From assembly GCF_025567415.1 (NCBI RefSeq), contig NZ_JAOQJV010000001.1, positions 248,001 through 312,000 of the forward strand: DNA of 64,000 nucleotides, read 5' to 3'. A program made the position numbers and the translations under genes. The notes under the pieces were generated by a model, which searched no databases, had not been told where the DNA came from, and saw only the letters and a list, made by a program, of their open reading frames with translations. Below, one piece after another: positions 22,971-31,492 of the stretch (position 1 is its first letter; each line of letters opens with the position of its first letter). Origin of the DNA: Claveliimonas ammoniilytica. GTDB lineage: Bacteria > Bacillota > Clostridia > Lachnospirales > Lachnospiraceae.

Positions 22971-24033
22971 ACAAATGCTAGAAGATTCGTTGAAAACAAT
23001 TCACAACGGAGAGGTGGTTGACGGTACGGTCATTGACGTTAAGCCAGATGAAATTATTTTAAATATAGGTTACAAGGCTGACGGAATCATTACAAAGAGT
23101 GAGTACACGAATGAGACCGGTGCAGATCTTACAACTATGGTATCAGTTGGAGATTCAATGACAGTTAAAGTATTAAAGGTAAATGATGGCGAAGGTCAGG
23201 TATTATTGACATACAAGAGACTGCTTGCTGAAAGAGGAAATGAAAGACTGAAAGAAGCTTTCGAGAACAAAGAAGTACTGAAAGCACCAGTTGTTCAGAT
23301 CCTTGGCGGTGGATTAAGTGTTGTTGTTGATGAAGCAAGAGTATTTATCCCGGCAAGTCTGGTATCTGATACTTATGAAAAAGATCTCAGCAAATATCAG
23401 GGACAGGAAATTGAGTTCGTAATCAGTGAGTTCAATCCTAGAAGAAACCGTGTAATCGGTGACAGAAGACAGCTTCTGGTTGCTGAGAGAGCAGAAAAGC
23501 AGAAAGAACTTTTCGCAAATCTTCATGTTGGAGATACAGTAGAAGGTGTTGTAAAGAATGTTACAGATTTTGGCGCATTCATCGATCTTGGTGGAGTAGA
23601 TGGTCTGTTACATATTTCAGAGATGTCTTGGGGACGTGTTGAGAATCCTAAGAAAGTATTCCAGGTTGGCGAAAAGCTGAAAGTACTCGTGAAAGATATT
23701 CACGATACTAAGATCGCACTCAGCCTGAAATTCCCAGAGACTAATCCATGGGCTAATGCTGCAGAAGATTATGCAGTAGGTAAAGAGATCACAGGTAAGG
23801 TTGCAAGAATGACAGATTTTGGTGCATTCGTTGAACTCGCTCCTGGAGTAGATGCTCTGCTTCATGTTTCACAGATTTCTCGTGCACATGTTGAAAAACC
23901 ATCTGACGTACTTTCAGTTGGACAGGAGATTACTGCTAAGATTGTAGATCTGAACGAAGCTGAGAAGAAGATCAGCCTGAGCATGAAAGCACTTGAGAAA
24001 CCGGAAGAGGCATCTGAAGGTGAAGAGGCTTAA
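22951..24033 (+). CDS. S1 RNA-binding domain protein (ribosomal S1-like, four domains)
   Basis: 360 residues from the ATG at 22951, which follows GAGGAGGTTC inside the end of ispH. Four S1 repeats are visible: about 20-85 ('VDGTVIDVKPDEIILNIGYKADG'), 105-170 (degenerate), 190-255 ('GVVKNVTDFGAFIDLGGVDG') and 275-345 ('GKVARMTDFGAFVELAPGVDA'). Domains 3 and 4 are the best conserved. This short S1 is the usual form in Firmicutes and may not be a stable ribosomal subunit as in E. coli; it probably assists mRNA binding. It ends in an acidic tail. Confidence 0.92.
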   Translation: MSELTFEQMLEDSLKTIHNGEVVDGTVIDVKPDEIILNIGYKADGIITKSEYTNETGADLTTMVSVGDSMTVKVLKVNDGEGQVLLTYKRLLAERGNERLKEAFENKEVLKAPVVQILGGGLSVVVDEARVFIPASLVSDTYEKDLSKYQGQEIEFVISEFNPRRNRVIGDRRQLLVAERAEKQKELFANLHVGDTVEGVVKNVTDFGAFIDLGGVDGLLHISEMSWGRVENPKKVFQVGEKLKVLVKDIHDTKIALSLKFPETNPWANAAEDYAVGKEITGKVARMTDFGAFVELAPGVDALLHVSQISRAHVEKPSDVLSVGQEITAKIVDLNEAEKKISLSMKALEKPEEASEGEEA

Positions 24034-24074
24034 TTACTGATAAGAACAGACTTGATATATATGAAAAAGATAGC

Positions 24075-24106
24075 AAAGATAGGGACACGAAAGTGCCTCT
24101 ATCTTT
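24075..24106 (+). terminator. Probable terminator after the S1 gene
   Basis: AAAGATAG (24075-24082) pairs with CTATCTTT (24099-24106); the interior can pair further around a GAAA loop. The T-run is weak. It separates the cmk operon from rnf. Confidence 0.6.
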
Positions 24107-24182
24107 CTGTGTTGTTATGCCTAAAATGTTAAATAATAGGCAAGCTGTATTGAAAAATGTACAACGAAACATCCTACATTTA

Positions 24183-24220
24183 TGGAAAATTAGGAGATTT
24201 TTTTGTATATTATATATAAT
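24183..24220 (+). promoter_or_regulatory. Candidate rnf operon promoter
   Basis: -35-like TGGAAA (24183-24188) with a 17-base spacer to TATATT (24206-24211); a perfect TATAAT at 24215-24220 is an alternative -10 without a clear -35. The region is A/T-rich, so the exact pair is uncertain. Confidence 0.4.
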
Positions 24221-24246
24221 AAACTAAAAGGAAGGAAGGAAAAGGA

Positions 24247-25569
24247 ATGGCACTGTTAACATTTAAGGGTGGTATTCATCCGGATGACGGCAAGAGTCTG
24301 GCAAAAGATAAGGCGATTGTTGATGTGAAGCCAAAAGGAGATCTTGTATATCCGCTTTCGCAGCATATCGGTGCTCCGGCAACTCCAATTGTTGCCAAGG
24401 GAGATCACGTGCTGAGAGGACAGAAGATTGCGGAAGCTGGCGGATTTGTTTCTGCTCCGATTTATGCTTCAGTATCCGGAACGGTAAAAGCAATTGAACC
24501 TCATTTTAATCCTACTGGGGCAAAGGTGAACTGCATCGTAGTTGAGAATGACGGAGAGTACAAGGAAGTTGAATATGCTCCTGTAAAACCGTTGGAGGAA
24601 ATGACAAAAGAAGAGATACTGAATGCGATCGGTGAGGCCGGTGTTGTAGGTATGGGTGGAGCTGGATTCCCTACTAAGGTGAAGCTTTCTCCAAAAGAGC
24701 CGGAGAAGATTGACTATATTATAGCAAACTGTGCGGAGTGTGAGCCATATATCACTGCCGATTACAGACGTATGATGGAGACGCCGGAACGTCTTGTTGG
24801 TGGTATGAAGGTTGTCCTTTCACTGTTTGAACATGCAAAAGGTATTTTTGGCGTGGAAGATAATAAGCCAGATTGTATCGAGAAGCTGAAAGAACTTACA
24901 AAAGATGAGCCTCGTATGGAAGTTATGGCATTAAAGACCAAATACCCTCAGGGTGGTGAGCGTCAGCTGATCTATGCTACAACCGGGCGAGCAATCAACT
25001 CTACTATGCTTCCGGCAGATGCGGGATGTGTTGTAGATAACGTTGAGACTATGATCAATATTTACCAGGCAGTTGTAGAAGGAAAGCCTTCTATTGAACG
25101 TATTGTTACTGTCAGTGGTGATGCGATCAATGAGCCTGGTAACTTCCGCGCACCATTTGGTATGAATCAGATGGAACTTGTAGAGCAGGCTGGTGGATTT
25201 AAGGAAGAACCAGAAAAGGTGATTTCCGGTGGTCCGATGATGGGATTTGCCATGTTTACTGTAGATGTACCTGTTACGAAAACATCTTCTTCAGTTCTGG
25301 CATTTGTAAAAGATCCGGTTAAGAGACTGGAAGAGACCGCATGTATCAACTGTGGACGTTGTGTGGATGCCTGTCCAAGCCGTATTATTCCGTCTCGTCT
25401 GGCTGATTATGCACAGCATCATGATGCGGAGACATTTGAAAAAATGAACGGTATGGAATGCGTAGAGTGTGGATCATGTAGTTACGTCTGTCCAGCTAAG
25501 AGACCGTTGAAACAGTCAATCGGTTCCATGAGAAAGATTGTTCTGGCTAATCGCAGAAAGAAAAAATAA
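24247..25569 (+). CDS. rnfC: Rnf complex subunit RnfC
   Basis: 440 residues; GGAAGGAAGGAAAAGG precedes the ATG. It has the N-terminal RnfC barrel, an NADH/FMN-binding Rossmann-like core ('GVVGMGGAGFPTKVKL') and, near the C-terminus, two [4Fe-4S] motifs 'CINCGRCVDACP' and 'CVECGSCSYVCP'. RnfC accepts electrons from or gives them to NADH at the cytoplasmic face. First gene of rnfCDGEAB, the standard clostridial order. The complex couples ferredoxin:NAD+ oxidoreduction to ion translocation. Confidence 0.97.
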   Translation: MALLTFKGGIHPDDGKSLAKDKAIVDVKPKGDLVYPLSQHIGAPATPIVAKGDHVLRGQKIAEAGGFVSAPIYASVSGTVKAIEPHFNPTGAKVNCIVVENDGEYKEVEYAPVKPLEEMTKEEILNAIGEAGVVGMGGAGFPTKVKLSPKEPEKIDYIIANCAECEPYITADYRRMMETPERLVGGMKVVLSLFEHAKGIFGVEDNKPDCIEKLKELTKDEPRMEVMALKTKYPQGGERQLIYATTGRAINSTMLPADAGCVVDNVETMINIYQAVVEGKPSIERIVTVSGDAINEPGNFRAPFGMNQMELVEQAGGFKEEPEKVISGGPMMGFAMFTVDVPVTKTSSSVLAFVKDPVKRLEETACINCGRCVDACPSRIIPSRLADYAQHHDAETFEKMNGMECVECGSCSYVCPAKRPLKQSIGSMRKIVLANRRKKK

Positions 25570-25593
25570 CAAGAGAGGAAGAGGTGAACAAAA

Positions 25594-26547
25594 GTGGAGA
25601 ATCAGTTAAATATTTCATCTTCACCACATATACGTTCCAAAGTTACTTCCAGCAATATTATGCTCATGGTAACAATTGCTCTGTTGCCGGCATCTGCATT
25701 TGGAGTATATAATTTTGGAATGGATGCACTGCTGATGCTGATCGTTACGACTGCAACAGCTGTGCTCACAGAGTTTATTTATGAAAAGCTTATGCACAAG
25801 AAGATCACAATCGGTGATTTCAGTGCTGTTGTAACAGGACTTCTGCTTGGACTTAATATGCCACCTACAGCACCGTTGTGGATGGGAGCACTTGGTAGTG
25901 TATTTGCTATCCTGATCGTCAAGCAGCTGTTCGGAGGTTTGGGACAGAACTTCATGAACCCGGCACTTGGAGCAAGATGTTTTCTGCTGATTTCTTTTGC
26001 AGGACAGATGACCAAGTTCGTTTATGATGGAGAGACAGGACCGACACCACTGGCATATCTGAAGGAAGGAGCACTGTCAAGTGTGAATTCTATGGACATG
26101 CTGATCGGACGTATCCCAGGTACGATTGGTGAGACATCTGTGATCGCAATCATTATTGGCGCGATTTTCCTGATTATGTTGGGAATTATTGATCTTCGTA
26201 TTCCTGGTACATATATTGTAACATTTGTACTGTTTATTGGTATCTTCGGACAGTTCTCTGATGCAAATGTAGGATTTTTTGATCCTCAGTTCATCACTGC
26301 AGAGTTGTGTGGAGGTGGTCTGATGTTAGGTGCATGGTTCATGGCAACTGACTACGTTACATCACCGATCACCAAATCCGGTCAGATCGTATACGGTATT
26401 GTACTTGGACTTCTGACTGGTCTGTTCCGTCTGTTCGGTGGATCATCAGAAGGTGTATCCTATGCGATCATCATCAGTAACCTTTTAGTTCCACTTATTG
26501 AGAAGGTTACTCTTCCGAAACCATTTGGCAAAGGAGGAGAAAAATAA
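25594..26547 (+). CDS. rnfD: Rnf complex subunit RnfD
   Basis: 317 residues from GTG 25594 (AGAGGAAGAGG upstream). Membrane protein with about 8-10 helices and the conserved 'QNFMNPALGARCFLLISFAG' segment. The covalent FMN is expected on a Thr in an (S/T)-G-A-T-like loop; here the loop reads 'GETGPTPLAYL' with Thr151 as candidate and Pro in place of the usual Ala. 'YVTSPITKSGQIVYG' is conserved. Overlaps rnfG by one base. Confidence 0.96.
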   Translation: MENQLNISSSPHIRSKVTSSNIMLMVTIALLPASAFGVYNFGMDALLMLIVTTATAVLTEFIYEKLMHKKITIGDFSAVVTGLLLGLNMPPTAPLWMGALGSVFAILIVKQLFGGLGQNFMNPALGARCFLLISFAGQMTKFVYDGETGPTPLAYLKEGALSSVNSMDMLIGRIPGTIGETSVIAIIIGAIFLIMLGIIDLRIPGTYIVTFVLFIGIFGQFSDANVGFFDPQFITAELCGGGLMLGAWFMATDYVTSPITKSGQIVYGIVLGLLTGLFRLFGGSSEGVSYAIIISNLLVPLIEKVTLPKPFGKGGEK

Positions 26548-27131
26548 TGAACAAGATTATTAAAAATACAGCGATCCTTACAGCAATCACTCTGATTGCA
26601 GGACTTTTGCTGGGACTGGTATATGAAGTAACTAAGACTCCGATTGCTCAGACTCAGGAAGCAGCTAAGAGAGAAGCCTGGTTACAGGTATTCCCTGAAG
26701 CAAGTGAGGATGATTTTGAAGCAGTAGATGTAGACCAGAAGGTTGCTGATCAGGTAATCAAAGATCTCGGCATCAAGGGAAGCATCGATGAGGTATGTTC
26801 CGTAAAAGGCGGAGAGGCCGGATATGTTATCACAGCTACCGATGGCGAAGGTTATGGCGGTGATATCCAGATCACAGTAGGTATTACAGCAGATGGAACA
26901 ATCAGTGGAGTTGCATTCCTGAGTATCAGCGAGACAGCAGGACTTGGTATGAAAGCAACTGACAGTTCTTTCTATTCACAGTATGTGGGTAAGCAGACAG
27001 ATAAATTCTATGTATCAAAGGATGGCGGCGAAGGTGAGCCGATCGATGCCATCAGTGGTGCAAGCTTTACATCACGAGCTGTAACAGGTGCCGTGAATGC
27101 AGCACTTGCATATTTTCACAGTGCATTTTAG
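26547..27131 (+). CDS. rnfG: Rnf complex subunit RnfG (flavoprotein)
   Basis: 194 residues. One N-terminal membrane helix ('ILTAITLIAGLLLGLVYEV') anchors an extracytoplasmic FMN-binding domain with 'GYGGDIQITVGI' and 'SETAGLGMKA'. The flavinylation motif is 'DAISGASFTS', with Ser173 where many RnfG proteins have Thr (SGAT). ApbE, encoded at 29428-30417, would attach FMN there by a phosphoester bond. GGAGGAGAAAAATA precedes the ATG and the start overlaps rnfD. Confidence 0.96.
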   Translation: MNKIIKNTAILTAITLIAGLLLGLVYEVTKTPIAQTQEAAKREAWLQVFPEASEDDFEAVDVDQKVADQVIKDLGIKGSIDEVCSVKGGEAGYVITATDGEGYGGDIQITVGITADGTISGVAFLSISETAGLGMKATDSSFYSQYVGKQTDKFYVSKDGGEGEPIDAISGASFTSRAVTGAVNAALAYFHSAF

Positions 27132-27147
27132 TCGGGAGGTAGTGTAG

Positions 27148-27864
27148 ATGAATTCATGTGGAGAAAGACTGAAAAATGGTCTTATTGATGAAAATCCGAT
27201 TTTCGTCCTGATGCTTGGTATGTGTCCGACACTTGCGGTAACTACTTCGGCTATGAACGGTATCGGTATGGGACTTTCAACAACGGCGGTACTTGTAATG
27301 TCCAACATGTTGATTTCCATGTTACGTAAGATTATACCGGATTCTGTCAGAATGCCGGCATTTATCGTGGTTGTTGCGTCATTCGTAACAATCGTTGACT
27401 TCCTTATGGAAGGATATACACCGTCACTTTATGATTCACTTGGGATTTATATTCCACTGATCGTTGTTAACTGTATTATTCTTGGCCGCGCAGAGAGCTA
27501 TGCTTCTAAGAACCCGGTTCTTCCGTCTATTTTTGACGGACTTGGTATGGGACTTGGATTTACCGTGGGTCTTCTTGCAATCGGTGCTGTACGTGAGATC
27601 ATTGGAGCAGGACAGATCTTTGGCAAACAGATTCTTCCGCTCGCTGATTCTACAATGGGTAAGGCAGGATATACACCAATTACAATCTTTATTCTGGCAC
27701 CTGGAGCATTCCTGGTACTTGCAGGTCTTGCAGCAATCCAGAATAAGGTAAAGATTAACATGGAGAAGAAAGGCAAGGATGCATCTAAGATTCAGTCAGG
27801 ATGTGGTTCTGATTGTGCAACCTGTGCCGGATGTGCTTCTACAGCAGATAAAGGAAAGGAATAG
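27148..27864 (+). CDS. rnfE: Rnf complex subunit RnfE
   Basis: 238 residues; GGGAGG before the ATG. Six membrane helices; 'NPIFVLMLGMCPTLAVTTSAMNG' and 'YIPLIVVNCIILGRAES' contain the conserved residues and Cys that sit around the membrane iron cluster shared with RnfA. The C-terminal tail is unusual: after the last helix it adds a Lys-rich stretch and the cysteine-rich 'CGSDCATCAGCAS', which could bind a metal or cluster at the cytoplasmic face. Tails of this kind occur in some clostridial RnfE proteins; role unknown. Confidence 0.95.
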   Translation: MNSCGERLKNGLIDENPIFVLMLGMCPTLAVTTSAMNGIGMGLSTTAVLVMSNMLISMLRKIIPDSVRMPAFIVVVASFVTIVDFLMEGYTPSLYDSLGIYIPLIVVNCIILGRAESYASKNPVLPSIFDGLGMGLGFTVGLLAIGAVREIIGAGQIFGKQILPLADSTMGKAGYTPITIFILAPGAFLVLAGLAAIQNKVKINMEKKGKDASKIQSGCGSDCATCAGCASTADKGKE

Positions 27865-27869
27865 GAAAG

Positions 27870-28445
27870 ATGGGAAATTTGATTTTAATCGCAGTCGGTT
27901 CTGCGCTTGTAAGTAACGTCGTACTTAGTCAGTTCCTCGGTATCTGTTCTTTCCTGGGTGTTTCCAAGAAGACAGAGACAGCTGCCGGAATGGGCGGAGC
28001 CGTTATTTTCGTAATCACTCTGGCATCATTAGTTGCCGGAATATTACATCAGTTTATTCTCAAACCACTGGGATTTGAGTACTTGAACACAATCGTATTT
28101 ATCCTTGTAATCGCAGCACTTGTACAGATTGTAGAAATGTTCTTGAAAAAGTTTGTGCCTTCATTGTACAATGCTCTTGGAGTATACCTTCCACTGATCA
28201 CAACAAACTGTGCAGTGCTTGGTGTAGCTCTGAATAATGTACAGGATGATTACAATATTCTCGAAGGCGTAGTGAATGGTTTTGCAACAGGTGTTGGTTA
28301 TCTGATCGCCATTGTACTGCTTGCCGGTATCAGAGAAAAGATGGAATATAATGACATTCCGGAATCCTTCAAAGGTATGCCGATTGTACTGCTGACATCA
28401 GCACTCATGTCAATCGCATTCTTCGGATTCTCAGGACTTATTTAG
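27870..28445 (+). CDS. rnfA: Rnf complex subunit RnfA
   Basis: 191 residues, starting 5 bases after rnfE. It has six membrane helices homologous in plan to RnfE but inverted in topology. Conserved 'SQFLGICSFLGVSKK' and 'YLPLITTNCAVLGVAL' carry the Cys residues that, with RnfE, are expected to hold an intramembrane Fe-S centre. It passes electrons across the membrane between RnfB and RnfG. Confidence 0.97.
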   Translation: MGNLILIAVGSALVSNVVLSQFLGICSFLGVSKKTETAAGMGGAVIFVITLASLVAGILHQFILKPLGFEYLNTIVFILVIAALVQIVEMFLKKFVPSLYNALGVYLPLITTNCAVLGVALNNVQDDYNILEGVVNGFATGVGYLIAIVLLAGIREKMEYNDIPESFKGMPIVLLTSALMSIAFFGFSGLI

Positions 28446-28457
28446 GAGGAAGACAAT

Positions 28458-29255
28458 ATGAGTATGATAGGAATTGTTTTGGCTACAGTCATTGTAGGCG
28501 GTACCGGATTATTCATTGGTATTTTCCTCGGACTGGCAGACAAAAAGTTTGCAGTTGAAGTAGATGAAAAGGAAGAAGCTATTCTGGGTGTTCTTCCAGG
28601 TAATAACTGTGGTGGTTGTGGTTATCCGGGATGTTCCGGACTTGCAGCCGCAATTGCAGCCGGTGAAGCTCCGGTCAATGCCTGTCCGGTCGGTGGTGCA
28701 CCAGTAGGTGCTAAGGTAGCCGAGATTATGGGACAGGAAGCAACAGAGCAGGTGCATGAAGTTGCATATGTAAAATGTGCAGGTACCTGTGATAAAGCTA
28801 AGACTGATTATGAATATCAGGGAGTTTCTGACTGTATTATGATCAATATGATGCAGAATGGTGGACCAAAGACATGTAACTATGGATGTATCGGTGAGGG
28901 TACCTGTGTGAAAGCCTGTCCGTTTGATGCAATCCATATTGTGGACGGAGTTGCAGTAGTAGATAAGGAAAAATGTAAGGCATGTGGTAAATGTATCGCA
29001 GTATGTCCAAGACATTTGATCGAACTGATTCCATATGAACAGAAACATATGGTACAGTGCAGCTCACAGGATAAAGGTAAGGATGTAATGGCAGCTTGTG
29101 CCGTTGGTTGTATAGGATGCAGAATGTGTGCGAAAGTATGCCCTGCAGAAGCAATAACCGTAGAAAACAATATTGCACATATTGACTCCACTAAATGTGT
29201 AAATTGCGGCGCCTGCGCTGAGAAGTGTCCGAAGAAGATTATCCGGATTCAATAG
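28458..29255 (+). CDS. rnfB: Rnf complex subunit RnfB (polyferredoxin)
   Basis: 265 residues. An N-terminal membrane helix is followed by a Fe-S domain 'GNNCGGCGYPGCSG' and several ferredoxin motifs: 'CIGEGTCVKACP', 'CKACGKCIAVCP', 'CIGCRMCAKVCP' and 'CVNCGACAEKCP'. It is the entry point for electrons from reduced ferredoxin. This is the last gene of the rnf operon. The gap to the convergent apbE contains a perfect bidirectional terminator. Confidence 0.97.
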   Translation: MSMIGIVLATVIVGGTGLFIGIFLGLADKKFAVEVDEKEEAILGVLPGNNCGGCGYPGCSGLAAAIAAGEAPVNACPVGGAPVGAKVAEIMGQEATEQVHEVAYVKCAGTCDKAKTDYEYQGVSDCIMINMMQNGGPKTCNYGCIGEGTCVKACPFDAIHIVDGVAVVDKEKCKACGKCIAVCPRHLIELIPYEQKHMVQCSSQDKGKDVMAACAVGCIGCRMCAKVCPAEAITVENNIAHIDSTKCVNCGACAEKCPKKIIRIQ

Positions 29256-29378
29256 TTACCAATCTTCTCAACCAACTGTTAATTAAGGAGATCTTGGTCG
29301 AGATATAGATCGGACATTACATCATACAAGATATGTTGACTCAATGCATAACATTGGGATCCGCGGAAGCGGAAGGTG

Positions 29379-29422
29379 AAAACGACAGGGGTGATTACGA
29401 AAGTAATCACCCCTGTCGTTTT
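29379..29422 (+). terminator. Bidirectional terminator between rnfB and apbE
   Basis: A perfect 20-bp stem (29379-29398 with 29403-29422), GAAA loop on the plus strand, with A-run on the left and T-run on the right (AAAACGACAGGGG... closing in ...GTCGTTTT). It would terminate both the rnf operon and apbE, which converge here. Confidence 0.92.
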
Positions 29423-29427
29423 GTATA

Positions 29428-30417
29428 TTATTTTGGAAAATTATCTGAGTAAGTCAGATTATTATCTGTATCGATGAATACGGCTTCTACGCCATCCAGA
29501 CTGTTGATTAAATCCATTCCCTTATCCGGACCAAGAAGAAAAGTTGTGGTACTCAGTGCATCTGCTGTGAGAGAAGAATCAGTGAGAATCGTAACACTGT
29601 TCAGCCCATTGTTGCACGGCATACCATTGGAAGGCTGTAATATGTGATGGTAGAAATCACCGTCTTTTTCAAAGTATCTCTGGTATGTACCAGAAGTAAC
29701 AGCGGCCTGATCATTCAATTCTATGGATGCGATTGGCTCACCACGGTCGTCAAAAGGTTTCTGAATGCCGATCAGAAAACTGCTTCCATCTGGCTTGTCT
29801 CCGATAGCAAGGACATTACCGCCAAGATCAATCAGTGCGTGTTCTACGCCTTCGCTTTTCAGATATTCTTTTAATTTATCAGCAATAAATCCTTTGGCAA
29901 TGGCTCCGAGATCTATTTTAGATTTGGGATCGGAGAGGCGTACCAGATTACCGTCAATTTCTACATTGTGATAATCGACGTGTGTCACGGCCTCTGCAAG
30001 AACTGAGGCATCCGGTACCTGTGGATCATCGGATTTGAAATCCCACAGCTCAGTGACAGTCCCAATGGTAATGTCGAAAGCTCCATCAGATAATTCGCTG
30101 TAATGCAATCCTTCCCGGATTAATTTGAGAGTATCATCAGAGACTTCGGTATAAGCGCCTTCTGCATGGTTAATCTGCCAGATCTCACTGCCTTCTCTGG
30201 TACGTGACAGCCTGGCTTCATAATCGTCGCAGATCTTCTGACATTTAGTTAGAAGATTATTATCCTGTGAATCGTAAATCTTAATACTAATTACAGTGTC
30301 AAGTGCCGTCCCGGTATAGGAAATGGGATCTGTGTTGGCAGAACTCCCGGAACATCCGGTAAGACCAAGCAGCAGAGACGCTGTGCCAAGTATAGCTAGT
30401 TGTCTATGCCATTTCAT
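29428..30417 (-). CDS. apbE: FAD:protein FMN transferase, lipoprotein
   Basis: 329 residues on the minus strand. The signal peptide ends in lipobox L-T-G-C ('LLLGLTGCSGSS'). ApbE motifs are visible: 'YTGTALDTVISIKIY', 'SDGAFDITIGTVTELW', 'IDLGAIAKGFIADKL', 'ALIDLGGNVLAIG' and 'AVTSGTYQRYF'. It transfers FMN from FAD to Thr/Ser of target proteins on the outer face of the membrane; RnfG and RnfD in the neighbouring operon are the obvious clients. It diverges from a NusG-domain-II gene, with overlapping promoter regions between them. Confidence 0.95.
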   Translation of the reverse strand: MKWHRQLAILGTASLLLGLTGCSGSSANTDPISYTGTALDTVISIKIYDSQDNNLLTKCQKICDDYEARLSRTREGSEIWQINHAEGAYTEVSDDTLKLIREGLHYSELSDGAFDITIGTVTELWDFKSDDPQVPDASVLAEAVTHVDYHNVEIDGNLVRLSDPKSKIDLGAIAKGFIADKLKEYLKSEGVEHALIDLGGNVLAIGDKPDGSSFLIGIQKPFDDRGEPIASIELNDQAAVTSGTYQRYFEKDGDFYHHILQPSNGMPCNNGLNSVTILTDSSLTADALSTTTFLLGPDKGMDLINSLDGVEAVFIDTDNNLTYSDNFPK

Positions 30418-30471
30418 AAGTGTACTCCTTTATCAATAACTGCAATGGCAGTTAGTATTTTAAACAGATTC

Positions 30472-30501
30472 AGTATAGCACAGGGAAACAAAGGGTTTCA
30501 A
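30472..30501 (-). promoter_or_regulatory. apbE promoter
   Basis: On the minus strand: -35 TTGAAA (30501-30496), an 18-base spacer and extended -10 TGCTATACT (TATACT at 30477-30472). It reads toward apbE, 55 bases before the start codon. Confidence 0.65.
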
Positions 30502-30519
30502 CCTTTATCGAACGTGTGG

Positions 30520-30548
30520 TTGCGATGGAGGAGTGGTTGTGATAGAAT
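30520..30548 (+). promoter_or_regulatory. Promoter of the NusG-II/Gx gene pair
   Basis: -35 TTGCGA (30520-30525), 17-base spacer and extended -10 TGATAGAAT (TAGAAT at 30543-30548). It diverges from the apbE promoter, the -35 boxes being about 18 bases apart. Confidence 0.6.
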
Positions 30549-30584
30549 AGGTAAGAATTATAAAAGACTGGAAAGTGCAGAAGT

Positions 30585-30956
30585 GTGAAGATGGGATTAA
30601 AGAAAAAAGATCTGGTGTTAATGGGGATAATTCTCTGTATTGCTGCAGTGTGCAGCCTGGTACATCATTTTACCGGAGAAGCGGGGAAAGGCATAGTGGC
30701 AATCAAAGTGGATGGAGTGACAGAAGGGACATATGTACTGACGGAAGATCGCAGGATAGAGATTAATCATGGAACCAATATACTTGAGATTAAGAATGGA
30801 GAGGCTTCTATGATTGAAGCTGACTGTCCGGATCAGATATGTGTGCATGAGAAAGCAATATCTGCCGATGGCGAGTCAATTATCTGCCTTCCTAATAAAA
30901 TCGTAGTTGAGGTGGAGTCTGATAAAGAGAGTGAACTGGATGCAGTAATGAAGTAG
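30585..30956 (+). CDS. NusG domain II-containing membrane protein
   Basis: 123 residues from GTG 30585 (GGAAAG 9 bases upstream; ATG 30591 is also possible). One N-terminal membrane helix ('DLVLMGIILCIAAVCSLV') is followed by an extracytoplasmic domain with the 'EADCPDQICVHEKAIS...ICLPNKIVV' signature of the NusG-domain-II family (two conserved cysteines in C-P-x-x-x-C and a later Cys-Leu-Pro). These proteins are unrelated in function to transcription factor NusG. They often accompany ApbE, Gx and Rnf-type genes, which suggests a part in extracytoplasmic redox or flavin chemistry. Function unproven. Confidence 0.85.
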   Translation: MKMGLKKKDLVLMGIILCIAAVCSLVHHFTGEAGKGIVAIKVDGVTEGTYVLTEDRRIEINHGTNILEIKNGEASMIEADCPDQICVHEKAISADGESIICLPNKIVVEVESDKESELDAVMK

Positions 30957-30965
30957 GAGGCAGTT

Positions 30966-31460
30966 GTGAAGAACCGAGTAGCATATTTTGGTGTGTTTGT
31001 TGCGCTGGCATTGATATTCAGCTATGTTGAAACAATGATTCCGTTTCAGATTGGTATTCCCGGTGTTAAGCTGGGACTGGCAAACCTGATCGTAGTTATA
31101 GCATTGTACAAAACGGATGTAAAGGAGGCGCTGCTGTTATCAGTAACAAGAGTGGTTTTATCCGGATTTATATTTGGTAATCTGGCAAGTATTCTATATA
31201 GTCTTGCCGGAGGGCTGTTGAGTCTTGCGGTAATGGCATTGCTGAAAAAGTATGCGGATCTGAGCATTATCGGAGTCAGTGTGGCCGGTGGTGTATTTCA
31301 TAATATAGGACAGCTTGTAGTGGCAGCTATTGTGGTTGAGACTTATAGCGTAACCGGATATTTGCCGGTACTCCTGGTGGCAGGACTGATTACAGGATTT
31401 TTGATCGGTACGGTGGCAACGGAAATGATACGACGGCTGAGAAACATAGATCTACGTTAA
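30966..31460 (+). CDS. Gx transporter family / heptaprenyl diphosphate synthase component I-like membrane protein
   Basis: 164 residues from GTG 30966 with AGGAGG upstream, 9 bases after the NusG-II gene. Five or so membrane helices. 'ALIFSYVETMIPFQIGIPGVKLGLANLIVVIALY' residues and 'GVFHNIGQLVVAA' are typical of the Gx/Hpre_diP_synt_I family, distantly related to ECF-type S components. The database name 'heptaprenyl diphosphate synthase component I' comes from gene neighbourhood; a transport role, for example of a flavin, quinone or prenyl precursor, is possible. Context links it to ApbE and Rnf. Confidence 0.8.
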   Translation: MKNRVAYFGVFVALALIFSYVETMIPFQIGIPGVKLGLANLIVVIALYKTDVKEALLLSVTRVVLSGFIFGNLASILYSLAGGLLSLAVMALLKKYADLSIIGVSVAGGVFHNIGQLVVAAIVVETYSVTGYLPVLLVAGLITGFLIGTVATEMIRRLRNIDLR

Positions 31461-31492
31461 AATCAATCTGGAATAGAAGGGGGACAGACGGA

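Noticed and set aside
30585..30956. Transcription factor NusG
   Set aside because: It has a membrane helix and the NusG-II Cys pattern but no NGN or KOW domain.
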